From the NCBI RefSeq assembly GCF_015832195.1, contig NC_052026.1:20307013-20371012 (forward strand): a stretch of 64,000 bases of DNA. Direction: 5' to 3'. The notes beneath the pieces were generated by a model that was not told the DNA's origin, did no database searches, and saw only the letters and a program-made list of their open reading frames with translations. This stretch comes from Motacilla alba alba. Taxonomy: Eukaryota; Chordata; Aves; Passeriformes; Motacillidae. Below are positions 36,865 to 48,235 of this stretch, piece by piece. Made by a program: the position numbers and the translations under genes. Within the stretch, counting starts at the first letter, position 1, and every line of letters begins with the position of its first letter.

Positions 36865-37865
36865 TCTAAAAGCACTGAGACACCACAGCCCAGATCAGGG
36901 TTTCACTGCACACACCTGAACTTGCTTAACCGACCGTGTGTGTTTATAAGGAGTGAGCCAAACTCACTGGGCTGTGAGGAGCTAAAATTTCACTCCCTAT
37001 CTTATGGAGTTTTATTTTAAATAGCTACAACAGATGAGACTTGGGGAAAATCGCTGTCCTCACACTACAGGAGCATTGAGGAACCATCCAGAGCCCAGAA
37101 GGCAGCAGGTGGCATGTCCAGGGCCTGAGCCACACCTTCACCACAGAGACCTTGGCCTTCTGTACCAGTTCTGCACTAAAACCAGCATGAACAAAAAACT
37201 CAAACCCCTTCAGAACTTTTCAGAGGACACATGCAGGGGCATAATATATTTAAGTATTAGGCTTTGGGTGCTAAAAGCTTTGCAAGCTGCTTTTCAGTAA
37301 CTGAGAATGATACAGCTTAGAAAATTGAGCAGGTGAGTCCTGTTCTGTGCAAAACAGTTGTTTTTTTCTGTTTCCCAAAAGAATGCCTTAAAATGCACCT
37401 GTATATTTGTTGCGGATATAATAAAGTTACAGGATTAGTTGCAGAATTTTCTGGCATTTTGCAGCTGTTTTAGGTGGCTGTGGGTTGCTGGGATATTTGG
37501 GAGCAGGGGAGGGCAGAACCAGAGTTGCGGCAGAAGGCTGAGGGTGTCCAGGGCAGCGTGGGGCTGTTGGCTCAGTGCCTCCTACCTGTTGTGGTCCTGC
37601 CTGTTGGGACTCTGCGAATGGGCACATAATGGAAGTACAGATTTAGGAATGAGAGCGTGCTTATTTGGGATGTACTGATAACTGGAGCAGAGATCAGTGG
37701 CAGGTGACATCTAGCACCTTCCACCTGCTCTCTGCCCAGTACAAAGTCGTAGGGACCATGTGGTCTCACAGCCAACAATTCCAAGTGTGTTAGACACCAC
37801 AAAGGAAGGAGAAGCAGATTTTAGATTAATAGCATATGAATGAAATGTCTTTCAGCTGCAGAAGA
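36865..37865. other. Intergenic DNA, nothing recognised
   Basis: Unique mixed-composition sequence. No gene or repeat family was recognised. Confidence 0.45.
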
Positions 37866-38105
37866 GTAGATTTACATTAGATGCTGGAAAAAAATTCTTC
37901 CCTGTGAGGGTGCTGAGGCCCTGGCACAGGTGCTTAGAGCAGCTGTGGCTGCCCCTGGATCCCTGGCAGTGTCCCAGGCTGGGTTGGTTGGGGCTTGGAG
38001 CACCCTGGGATAGTGGAAGGTGCCCCTGCCCATGGCAGAGGGTGGGATGGAATGGGCTTTAAGGCCCTTCCACCCCAGAACAATCAGTGGTTCTGTGATT
38101 CCATT
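37866..38105 (+). mobile_element. CR1 LINE 3' fragment
   Basis: Starts with a TTACATTAGATGCTGGAAAA box and then AAATTCTTCCCTGTGAGGGT. It continues through CTGGCACAGGTGCTTAGAGC, GCTGTGGCTGCCCCTGGATC, CTTGGAGCACCCTGGGATAG and CCTGCCCATGGCAGAGGG, then AAGGCCCTTCCACCCCAGAA. It ends in a TGGTTCTGTGATTCC terminal repeat. About 240 bp, 5' truncated. It is the last recognisable CR1 before a gap of about 23.8 kb. Confidence 0.94.
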
Positions 38106-40329
38106 ATAATCCAGAGAATCCAAAATGGCAAGAGAATCCTTGAAGAGTTTCAAGACGTGAGGCAGGTGAGCACCAGAGGGCCTTATAGGGGGACTGTATG
38201 CAGGGAATAATTTGGGCTGTTGTTTCGGTAAGTGTTGTTTTGATGTCCATTCAGGAGGACATTGCTGTGAGAGCTACGAGGGATTAGAAACCCTCCAATC
38301 CACCCTCTTCTCTCTGGCAGCCTGACTTTGCCTGGGTTTCTAAGGAGAAATAGTACTTTATATGGGATCAGCTGATAGAACTGAAAAAAATGGGCATGAG
38401 ATCAGAGTTTGGCAATCGGTTCAGAAAATTGTATTTTTAAATCCAGTAGAGTGTTGTCACGGTTCGAATACTCTTGTTACTTAAGCTTTACCACCTGAAG
38501 GCTGAGCACAAGAGCTGCTTAACACAGTCCTCTGAGTCTCCACACCTTTGATTTTACCCTAAAACATTTGGATATTCCAACTAAAATGTGGAGCATCATG
38601 CTTTTTGTTGTTATTATTACTTATAGGAGGGATAGGATTAAAAACGTGTATGCAAAAATGATCAAATACAATGTAGGCAAGTTCAGCCATGTAATAATGT
38701 GTGGATGAAAGTTACTTCACCTTTGGGGACAGAGGAGTTGGAAATATCTGTATGTTCAGATGCTGATAGGACCTGTTTGGCTACTTGGGATGATTCATGA
38801 AATCAGGATGCCAGAAAGGAAATAACTGCGAGGGGGCAGCAAGGCTTCTGCTTTGTTTCTACCTCTTTGTCAGGTATCAGCTTTAATTCCTTGTTTATAT
38901 TTGGTGCTTTCAAAAGCCTAGATTTCATTTCCTTGCCTTAGCTGGCAGTTGCCCCTTGCTCTGAATCTTTTTGTTTGTGATTTGTTCCCACCACGCTCAG
39001 TAAGTATTTCAGCCTGCTCTGTGCACTGACTGATGTCACTGACTGTGGCTGCTTGTGATGGGGACAGGACGGTTTGGGACAGAAGCGATGGACACGTTGA
39101 CACTGGGACCTGTTCAAGGTGCTGTGGGACACGCTGGCTCTCCCAGAGAGAGCTTGGTGTGCTCTGAGGGTCTCGTTTCAAGCCCCACCTCTGATCCACC
39201 AGTGTTCAGGACTATAGGTATATCACTTACAGTGTTTCAGTGTGTATGGCAGCTACATGTACCTCATGAAACTGCCTTCGCTGATTCCCACTGTCTTCCC
39301 AGCAGCTGCTCACATTAGCCTTTAGCAAGGATGTCTCTGAATGTGCAGGAAAGCCCAGTTGCCCTGGACAGCTCAAGAATTGCTGTGGCTCTCATGTGCT
39401 CTTAAGAATTCTCTCAAAACCCTCCAGTAGCTGATTTTGTGAATCCCTGACCACAAAACACCCACCCCCTCAGCTCAGCTCCGTGGAAGCCACCCTTGGC
39501 TCGGCCGATTGCCATGAACGGCTCAATCCTGTTCTGTATTTACCTTGAGGATGTTATTCATCATTGATCCCCATTCTCAGCAATGTCTCCCATGTGCACT
39601 CAGCTGCTTTGCTGCAGAAAATTAATAATACTTGAGTCCCAGTTCTGGTAGGGGCTCCCCTGGCAGCAGTGGCTGCAGGCTCTGCCCCGCTGGTGCCACA
39701 TGGGCTCTGCAGCCCCTCAGAGGTCAAGTTGAAAATGCCTGTCTGTAAAAACTGACTCAGAGAAGGCAAGCGCATCTGAAGGAGCAGCTCAGTTTCTGTA
39801 AAATGTGATCTCTCAGGTGCCAGTATACATCACGGGGTTGGTGTGTGTTGGCCCAGCAGGGACCTGGCGGGGACCCTCTCCGGGGAGTCTCACCTGTTAT
39901 CCTGGGAATATTGTGGGGATCGGCGCAGAGGCTGGAGGGTGTGTGCTGCAGGAGCAGTGGGAGCAGGGATCGAGACAAAGTAAATTTTTCCATTTCATCT
40001 TTACCCCAAGATACCCATTGTCTCTGTATTTACAGAACGCAGAATCCTGGGATGATTTCAGGTGTTCTGACACCCTTTCACGTGGCCCTGCTGAGGATGG
40101 CCCCACAATGCAGCGGGTCCTTTTGTGTTTCCATCATGCAGTCCCTGTTACCCACCATGTTGGATGTTTTCAGCTCTGCTCACATTTGATGTAAATGAGG
40201 AGCAGTGCCACTGGAAACGTTTGGGGCAGGGTTTGTCCCACAAGGCCTCAGCCTGATCTTAACTGTTTCACACCTTTCCTTTTTCCTGACCATTTGCCAT
40301 AGTGGGGGAAAGAATACTCTTTTTTTTTT
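38106..40329. other. Intergenic DNA, nothing recognised
   Basis: Unique sequence with no recognised gene or repeat. Overlapping frames near 38.9-39.3 and 39.75-40.2 kb are not protein-like. Confidence 0.45.
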
Positions 40330-40773
40330 ATTTTTCTAAAACAGATTTTATTCAAATAATAAATAACAACCCATTAACCCAGCATGCTTTAATGCTCCGA
40401 ATCTGAATCTAAAGACTAGAGAGAGCACAAACATACCATTAAAAAAGCGTGTGCGGTTCTTCCTCCTGCCCAGCCTCTCCCCCATCGCGCACGCAAGCTG
40501 TCTCTTTAATAATGCAAAGGAGCAGTAAATTTCAAGCTGAGGATGGGCAATAACAAGGAGAGTTATTTCCACAATGCCCCAGTGTCAGCCCCTGGCTTAG
40601 GCGCACACCTTATTAGTTCTAACAGGCTGGTTAGCATCGGGTCACCTCTGCGGCTCCGCTCCCCGCAGGGTCACCCGGCTCCAGGCGGCATTTGGGGAGG
40701 GGGAAGGGAGGCGAGATTTACAGATTCTCTTCTCACCCGGCATTTTTAGCACTGCTTATTTTTATTTACACCT

Positions 40774-40786
40774 CCCCCCCCCCCCC
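40774..40786. repeat. Poly(C) run, 13 nt
   Basis: Thirteen consecutive C residues, equivalent to G13 on the minus strand. This is prone to length error in sequencing and can form quadruplex structure together with neighbouring G runs. Confidence 0.9.
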
Positions 40787-41070
40787 AACGCCTTCCCCTT
40801 TTACTCCTTGCCTTTCTCTCGCCCCCTCTCCCACCCAAAACCCGTGTAAATCCTGGTGGTGGGCAAACCCCTCCCTGGTGAGTGCGGATAGAGGGATTCC
40901 TTGGAATGGAGGGTTCCTCTGCTTCTCTTCAGAAGAGAAATAATTCAAATTAATCAGCCCGGGTGTGTGTATGGACAAATAACAACATCCATAAGCCAGT
41001 GTTGATGAAAGCAAGCCCAAGGTGGTTGCACTCCCAATTAAGCATGACGGTAGCGTGTCTGCAGTGAACA

Positions 41071-41096
41071 CGTGTGTGTGTGTGTGAGAGAGAGAG
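41071..41096. repeat. Short compound (TG)n(AG)n microsatellite
   Basis: A CGTGTG...TG tract of seven or eight TG units passes directly into a GAGAGAGAGAG tract. The total is about 26 bp. Confidence 0.9.
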
Positions 41097-41560
41097 GCAG
41101 AGAGATGGGCGATGCCTCACTCCTCTCTCACTTTCTCGGGGCCACAGCAATTGTCTGTAGGATGGTTCTGTAAAGTGAGCTAACCCAGGGATGTGTTAAA
41201 AGGAATGTTCATTTTTTCCCTAACTGGAACGCGGGAGAAGCTGCCCATTATGGAAATGCACAGGCGGTTGTGGCCCTCTCCCGGCCCCCTCCCCCACCCG
41301 CCAGCTCCCATCCAAAAATGAATGCAAAGAAATACTATTAGGCTGTCTGGTTATGTATTTTTTATGAGGCCATACAAGACACTGCCTGACCTCGTCCAGC
41401 TCATGTTATAACCACATTGAAGATGCTTTTCATTTGGGTTCTGCTTTTCAGCCTGGGTGACCTCTATTAAATAAAAAAAAAAAGAAAAAAATGGCCTAAT
41501 ATGTGACCCCTGGGACGAGTCGCTTCAAGGATTACATTTAATTCATATGATAATATTGAA

Positions 41561-42729
41561 ATATAATGTTTCTGTGTCTAATGTTTTGGATGTTTTTCTT
41601 TCTTCTTTATTTCAGGAATCCTTTGAGTCTTGTTGAGGATTTTTTTTTCCCTTTTATTTTTTTGGAGGGGGGAGAACAAGTAACTCATGCTTGGCCAACA
41701 GATTCTTAAAAATCATCTTTATTTTCTCTTGGAAAGCCAGCGTGAACACAGCAGCCTGCTCTTCCCTTCACTTTGAAGGAGAAGAGGAGAAACAAAGGCA
41801 GGGAAATTATTTTTTGTAAGAAAATGTGTCTGGCTCGTCAAAATCCAGCCCCACGCTTTGTTTTGGCGTTTGCTTAGCCAGTTGATAAGGAGTGACCTGC
41901 TTTCCTGGCCAGGGGGGCCACGGGCAGACCCCTCTCTACCTCCTTGCTCGCCTCCAGCTCCATTGTCTGCCTCGGCCCTGCCGCTCCCCTCGCACACGGA
42001 GCTGGGGCACGGACGCCCCGCTCCGCGCCCTGTGCCCGGGCTGGAGCATCCCAGCCTTTCTGACTCATAACGCCTCTTCCAGGGCCGTGTAACTTCTCCA
42101 CAAAAATGTACTCCGGGGTGAAACACGACCTGCGACGCTTCAGCTAGGAGCACATTTGCTTTTGCCAATTGCAAAATTAAATGTGACTCTTTCCTAAATA
42201 TTCCACGTATGAAAAAACAGTCAACAAAGTGCATTTTTTTCCCCCCGATCTCACACTAAAATCATGTTGCCAGGTGTATGGGGGAATTCAGCCATCAGTC
42301 AGCAATCCAAGCCGAGACCTTGCACTGGGAAGCAACGAAGCCCTTAATCATTCCCGGTAATGACATGTTTGGAAAAAAGTGCCACACGTGTGCACCCTGT
42401 ATTTTCAGCAAACATCTGATGCGAGGGTGTGAAACAGTGGCTGCGGTGCACGGTGTGCTTGTGCAAGGGCTTCCCTCCCCTCTTCCTCCTCCTCCTCCTC
42501 TCCAGCCTAGCTGTGCTGCCCCGCTCACAAAAGCCGTGTCCTTAGAACAAAAGGCCTGTGCTCCTGGAGACCCATCCCGGCACACGATACTGCTTCTGTG
42601 ACGCTTGCAAGGGGATACACAACCCTGATTATTATTTTTTTTTTCCTTTTCCCCACTGTGAGTGGAGCTGTGAAACAGTAAAATTAATTTGTGCAAAAAT
42701 ACCCCTGGAACAGCACTCGGGTTGAAACA
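41561..42729. other. Intergenic DNA with scattered CpG and simple repeats
   Basis: T-rich around 41640-41670 and 42230-42246, GC-rich around 41890-42080, and a (CCT)n tract near 42485-42500. The 171-codon minus frame in this interval is not protein-like. A segment at about 42130-42420 is unique and may be conserved. Confidence 0.4.
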
Positions 42730-43187
42730 GTCCAGGTCGGTGCCGCGTGGTTACGGCTGACCTGGGTCCCCGCCGTCGTGGGAGCTCTCGACGCGCCCCA
42801 TAAACGCTCGCCCTCCTGGGCACCCGCTGCGGGAGGCTCGGGCAGGTGAGGGCTGAGTGCTGGGGGGCTCGGGGCAGGTGAGGGCTCGTAAGTCCCAGCC
42901 CCGGTGCGTTTATTTGTGTCATAGGCTGGACCTCGACAGTTTTTGGCAAAAACCTAATTAGCGCCAGGTCTGGGGCCTGCGTTACGCGTATATGTGCGGC
43001 GGCGATTTGCGTACGATATTAAAAAAAATATCCGGGCTTTGGGTTGCCTTTTGTAAGGCATGGAGCTGTGACCCTCCCTCCGCTGCTCCCTCCCCCCGGA
43101 GCCCCAGACTTCGCCGTGCCCTGGCTGCGAGCTTACATGGAGTTGTCTTTTTTTATTTTTTTTATAAACCCAGTCACAACACGGGAA

Positions 43188-43207
43188 GAGGAGGAGGAGG
43201 AGGAGGA
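43188..43207. repeat. (GAG)n trinucleotide tract
   Basis: Six perfect GAG units plus one further GA, inside the CpG-rich region, continuing into a GAGAGA purine tract. Confidence 0.85.
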
Positions 43208-43397
43208 AGAGAGAGAAAGACAGAACTAAAAACCCTTGAAGGATGGCTCTCCAAAATTCCTGGCGGAACCACGGGGAATCCCTGGTAGCGCGGGAGCGGA
43301 GGTAAGGCAGCCCGCGCCCACCCTCCTGCCGGCCCCCCGCGCCCTCGCTTTTGGGCCGGGAGCGCGGCTCGTGGGGAGCGGGAAGGAAGGTGGAGGT

Positions 43398-43428
43398 GGG
43401 AGGTGGGTGGTGGGTGGGTGGTGGGTGG
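43398..43428 (+). other. Potential G-quadruplex motif
   Basis: Five GGG runs with loops of 4, 4, 1 and 4 nt within about 30 bp meet the usual G3+N1-7 quadruplex rule on the + strand. It lies about 50 bp upstream of the NKX/POU/E-box cluster in the same CpG island. Confidence 0.7.
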
Positions 43429-43790
43429 AGGAGACACCTTCGCCTCGCGCTGCTTAAGTGGGCGCGGCGCTGATGTGAATATGCAAATGGGCGGCCGGGC
43501 GCGTCACACGTGCGGCTGCTCCCCCTCCCCTCGCTCCCCTCCCTCGCTCGCTCCTTTCCCACCCGGGGCTCGGGGGGGACGTGGGGACGTGGGGGGCGCC
43601 GGCCCCGTCCCGCCCGTCCCGACTCACTCCCGTCCCGCCCTGGGAGCGGCGGAGGTGCGAGGCCGGGATGGGAGCGGGGGCCACTGCGACGCGCGGGGAA
43701 CGGACGCGATCGCTGCCGGGGGGCGCGGGGGGGGCAGGCTGGCTCCCCCCGCGCCGCTGATTGATGTCAGGGGCCAACAGGATCCGGCTT

Positions 43791-44210
43791 TCCTGGCGAT
43801 GATGATGGTGATGGTGATTGCGATGATTACACTCATCATTAGTGGGAATTTGAATTTTGCGATGGTCAAGGCTGGGCAGGGGCACGACCCCCGCGCCCGG
43901 GAACTTAAGGAAAGAAAATACAGGATTTGGAAAATGATTAATTTATGCACTGGAAGGGTCGAGTTACAAAGGTTTTCACGCAGCCCTGTTTTATTGCGAG
44001 TATACGCCGAGATCGGCAAAAAGATGGGAAAGGCGTTTTTGTTATTAAAGGAAAATCCTTTATCGGGGGGATGATTTAGAAATTTACAGTCAATGGAATT
44101 TAATTTTATCCTTTGCCTTTTGCTTTATCCACATTTTAATAAAAGAGCCACGAAGAATAAGAGTAGCCAGGTGATTGCTGAACAAAGCAGATCTCGAGTC
44201 TGAATAGGAT
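43791..44210. other. Candidate conserved noncoding element at island edge
   Basis: Unique sequence with ATGATGATGGTGATGG repeats, then TCATCATTAGTGGG and CTTTGCCTTTTGC. CpG is retained (TTTTGCGATGG, CGCAGCCC, TATACGCCGAGATCGGC). It directly follows the CpG island and resembles the conserved flank of a developmental promoter. The same stretch is open in one + frame to 44074, but the composition is not recognisable as a protein family. Confidence 0.4.
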
Positions 44211-45234
44211 TTAAAATTGGTGCCTGTGCTCCCCGCGCCTGGCGGGGCCGCGGGTGGCACCCCCGGCTGTGCGCCTGGGCTGGGGGACACTGCGGTGACG
44301 ACACACACCTTAATGCAAAATTAATGTTTCATGTGCAGGAGGCACAAACTTTGTGGTACATTTTTCCTTCCCCTCTGTTTGCCGACTCGGTGATTTGGGT
44401 ACGCCTGATCACGTCTTGGGTTTCTACGCGGTTATTCCACGCAGGGAGCGATTTTCAGGGGAGTGGAGTGCTGCTGGGGATGGCTGCCAGCACCCCGAGG
44501 TGGCAGTGACCATGTGTGGTTCTGCAGAACATCACTGGCATTCATTCACTGGGAAAAAAACCAAATGCAAATCAACTCCATTAGTTTTTCTTAGGTTCTA
44601 CCAGGGACTTTAAAAGGATCTACTAATGGGATAACCCTATTCACTAGATTGATAAATAAATAGAAAATCCCTAATTCTTTCGAGACGTGGGGCTGGAAGC
44701 AGCAGATGGAAGTGACTCCAGGGTAACTGAATAAAACCCCTGTGCTGATAGTGCCTGATTGATCACAGTGTAGTGCACTAAGAGACAAGGAGTCAGCTGA
44801 GGGGAGAAGAGGGAGAAGGTGAGACACGGAGCAGGACAGAAGCGTAACCCAGTTCCAGCAGGACAAACCACCTGCCTGTGCGCCCTGCTCTCCAGAGCAT
44901 GCCCAGTGTCCCGCGTGGCTCTGCCGCTCTCACGCCACGCTGGCCTTCAGCTCTCAGGCAGCCCAGCTGGTCAGCGTTGGGTTTTCTCTCGTGGCCCAGC
45001 CTGTGTGCTTTCCCTCGCTGTGGCGCAGGCCCGTCCTGGCTGCACGGCGCTCTGGGGTACACCTGGCACGGCCAGTGCCAAGGGCACCGTGCCCGGGGCA
45101 GCGGGCTGCCGAGCCCCGAGGACACGGCAGGGCAGCGCTGGCTCAGGGGCCCTTTCGGGTGCCCGGCCCTCGGCCGGCACCTGCAGCCGTGTGCGCACAC
45201 ACGATTCCCCGCGCTCGCTCCGCCGTGCCAATAA
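44211..45234. other. Intergenic DNA, GC-rich in second half
   Basis: Positions about 44220-44290 and 44850-45230 are GC-rich with many CpGs but no recognisable exon. The frames of 118-164 codons overlap in five phases. The remainder is AT-balanced. Confidence 0.4.
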
Positions 45235-46610
45235 AGAAGAAAGGCAGGGATGAGGATTGTTGCTATTGATCTGCCCAAGGGGATCATTAGGCATCAGTAT
45301 CAATCTACAAATCAGTGGGCCTGTGTTACTTGCTTGGGCAGTCATTGCCAATTTGTTCCTATTAGATGGCCGAGCCCGGAGGTGTTTGATGAGCAGATTG
45401 GGTCTTTATCTCGGCGCTGGAGAGCAGGCGGGCGTGGGGAGATGCCGCAGCTTTGCAGGATTGCTGCTGTTTGTTTGTTTTCTTCTGCTGAAACCCTTTC
45501 CACTTCTCTGTACAGAATTTTTTAGGGGCTGAATGTGTTTCTGCTTTATGGATGGTTTTTCATATCATCAGATTAAACATATTGAGAGTTTAGGAGAAAC
45601 TATTTTCAAATAATCCCCTCGCTTTTATTCGGTCTGTTTACCAGCAGCACTCCCTATAAAAATACATATTCATGCCAGATTCTTTTGTTATCCTTTCCAG
45701 GTCAGACCCAATATTAGGAACACAAACAATTTTGCTTCTGCTATCCCAGTGCCCATTCCTTGGGATTTATTGAGTTGTGCTTAGTGAGATGATTGTTTTC
45801 ACTATATTTCCCTCTGTGATTTAATTATTTAGGCCAAAAAATTAAAGCTTGCAGATAATATTTTATTTTTGAAGTGTTTTTATGTGGAGGACAGCCTCAG
45901 GGGTTAGTGGCCCCTTGGACACAGCCCTGCTCTGTGCGGTGTCTTCCGGAGCTGCCTCCCTCATCTGCATATTTACAAATAAGAAAAATGTTTAATACTA
46001 TACAAAATTAATAACAAATTTAGACCATAACAAAAGAATGGAAATTAATGGCAAAAAAAGAGGATCAAACCAGTTCACTGAACGATTTGATCCGACATCA
46101 ATGCCGTGTTATTTAATGCAAACCTTGATTCCGACTGTTCCATCTCACTCCTCACACGAGCATCGCGCAGTTTAAACATCTGTCCAGCCGTTAAAGACCC
46201 TATTGATGCTGTGTTATTGGATTTCTAATTTCCAGGTTCTGTCAGGGGGTTTTGCAGACTATATGAGTGTTTATAATTTCTAATGAGTTTAATCTCTAAT
46301 TTGCCTCTATTACCTGGGACTGTCAAATCCCTTTTTCAGCACTGGGTCTGTGAAAATTAAAAATACAGAAATACAGGTTTCTAAAGAACTCAAAATATTT
46401 GTCATATCTTTTATATACAAATATGTGTGCAGTAAACAGAACTATACATTCTTATTCTCTTTGAAGATCAAGCCTGATTTTAATCCTGCCTATCTGCTGC
46501 AATCACAATATATTACCTAAACCCAAGTTTCTTTGAGGACTTTTTGGATAGATGTCACTATTTCATTGGAGATAAAATAGGGTGTGTTTTAGGATACCAC
46601 ATTATTGCTG
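45235..46610. other. Candidate conserved noncoding cluster
   Basis: Three unique sub-blocks look enhancer-like: about 45240-45420, 45530-45890 and 45965-46340. They are AT-rich with numerous TAAT/ATTA cores and isolated CpGs (GAACGATTTGATCCGACATC near 46080, CATCGCGCAG, CAGCCGTTAAAG). There are no repeats and no coding frame. This is the longest continuous stretch of this texture in the window. Confidence 0.45.
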
Positions 46611-47210
46611 CCTGATTAGTATTTGATCAAATCCTATCTGTTTTTTTGTCCCTGAGACAATCCAGCTCCTCCACATCCGGAGGCGAATTCGCCTCATTCT
46701 GTCTGACAAGTGTTTTGTTGGGGAGCAGCGGATCAGATCCGTGTAAACACGCGGCTGGGGCGGGGAGCCCCGCACTTTTAATTTATCATAAACTCCACAG
46801 AACTCATTAGCTTTCATCTTTACATCGCACGTATAGAAATGAATTCTGAGCTCACTCGGGGAGGCTTTTTTTTCTGTGGAGTTTGCTGTACAAATATTTA
46901 TGGACCTTTTCCTTTGTAGTAGAGATTCCAGTGGCAACAGCTATCACACGACGAACAGCAGCTTGCGACTTAGGGAAGAGGTTGCCAAAAGCTGTTGTTT
47001 ATTTAGTTGTGTGGCATTTTGTCTTGAAATTTGTTTTGCTACTATTTGCAAAAAATACAAGGCTCTCTTGGGAGGAGAAATCGGGATTTTTTTTGCCTAT
47101 GCTCCAGAAAAAAAAAAAAGGGAAAAAAGCCTCCCAGAAAATGAAATCTAAGTGTGTTTGTATTACGTATTACGAACATAACTTTATAATCAGCATATTC
47201 TGAGGATTTT
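46611..47210. other. Candidate conserved noncoding element with palindrome
   Basis: Unique sequence with CpG retention from about 46660 to 46860. It includes a perfect 16-bp palindrome, GAGGCGAATTCGCCTC, at 46680-46695. TTTAATTTATCATAAAC and TCGCACGTATAG follow. A-rich simple sequence lies at about 47108-47120. Short frames on both strands are not protein-like. Confidence 0.4.
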
Positions 47211-47359
47211 CAGAGCAGGAGGCTGCTCACTGCCCATTCACAAAACACACATATGGTGATTTTATGGTGGGTTTTGTTTTAAAGATAATGATTTGTCTCC
47301 GCGTTGCAGTTGTTTATGTTTCTGTCTATATCTCTTTCCTCACCCCTGTTTTATTTAGT

Positions 47360-47700
47360 AAGGTTTCAGCTGTGAAATTTCTCCATGAAACAATTGATAC
47401 ATTCTCCACACGCTGCAGCGAGGGAAAAAAAGCCCCTTAGATTAATGGTCAGTGTCTCATCCACACAAATTTGTGTTACGATACTACCGAGAAGCTGCGA
47501 ATTACTGACAAGATCTAGAATAATTCCTAATGCTGTCGAAGGCTTCATTTTCTCCTCCGCATGATGGATGAGGCATAAGAAGTGCTTTCTGAGATCGTTA
47601 ATGTGCATCATTCTGTTAAGTGTTATTAAAGTCCGTCTGTCTTCGGCAGCAGAAACAATGGCTTAGCCCTTATTTTGTCTCTCTCTTTGCTAAACTCCAA
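47360..47700. other. Strong candidate conserved noncoding element
   Basis: About 340 bp of unique sequence with retained CpGs (ACACGCTGCAGCGAGG, TTACGATACTACCGAG, GCTGCGAATTAC, CTGTCGAAGG, GATCGTTAATG) and homeobox cores. An 81-codon minus frame is open (47611-47366). Ultraconserved noncoding elements often contain open frames by chance, and the composition shows no known domain. Coding status is unlikely but not excluded. Confidence 0.45.
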
Positions 47701-48235
47701 GTGGCTTTTACTAATGTGGCCTGTTTTGGGGCTCTTTCGGTGGCTGGTTTGTACCACAGTGTTTCCGTTGGTTTGGGGAATTGGATTTTCCCTTCCAGTT
47801 CAATGCTGGCTTGTGGCATGGGGAGGCACGGCGAATGCGCGGTGGTTCTATCCGTAACCTGTGCATAATGTCCAAGCAGTGCAGGAGCCCTACCAAAGCT
47901 TCCATTTAAGCTTGGAAAATAGGATTGAACTTTCCCTTCGAAGGCTGTTCCTGCGGAGCGACGCTGGGCTGTGAAACTGCCCTCAGGAACAGCCGTGCCC
48001 GCTTGTTTTCCCCTGGATTAATTGTTTAAAAATCTGGGAATTGCTGTCTGAGGAGACAGTGAGCTGGTCCCTGCTGGGAGGGAAGCTGGCACGGGGCGAC
48101 CCGAACTCGTCCTGGTTGGGCAGAAATCGCTGCCCTGTCCTGGTCCCGTGGGCATCGCCCCGGTCCCCGAGGGGGAGGAGGCCAGGCCCAGTTTGCAGAT
48201 GGATTGTATTAAATCAAAAGTACTTTTAACCAAAC
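47701..48235. other. Intergenic DNA, nothing recognised
   Basis: Mixed composition, GC-rich at about 48050-48190. No gene or repeat was recognised. Confidence 0.45.

Larger units (their letters stand above)
40330..41560. other. Candidate conserved noncoding cluster
   Basis: Unique sequence with high isolated-CpG retention in AT-rich DNA. The most enhancer-like parts are about 40340-40640 and 41330-41560. The latter contains TTATGTATTTTTTATGAGG, TGACCTCGTCCAGC and TAATTCATATGATAATATTG. A GC-rich segment (40640-40700) and simple repeats (C-run, TG/AG) sit between them. No splice-bounded coding frame is present. Confidence 0.45.
42730..43790. promoter_or_regulatory. Orphan CpG island, candidate promoter
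   Basis: Dense CpG in three sub-clusters (about 42730-42850, 42960-43120 and 43250-43790) within otherwise AT-rich DNA. In the core, TTAAGTGG (43454-43461, an NKX2-type site), octamer ATGCAAAT (43481-43488, a POU site) and CACGTG (43507-43512, an E-box) lie within 60 bp. Purine-rich (GAG)n and GT/GG repeats are nearby. No coding exon with a start codon in good context and a splice donor was found. Frames of up to 223 codons exist on both strands, as expected in GC-rich DNA. Possible roles are an lncRNA promoter, an upstream alternative promoter, or an orphan CpG island acting as an enhancer. Confidence 0.55.

Noticed and set aside
38461..38471. tRNA B-box-like GGTTCGAATAC
   Set aside because: The flanking bases do not form a T-stem and no A box or acceptor stem is found upstream.
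42954..44074. Frames of 202 and 223 codons as a possible first exon
   Set aside because: Both strands are open across the CpG island, composition follows base content, and no splice donor in a good position links to a further exon.
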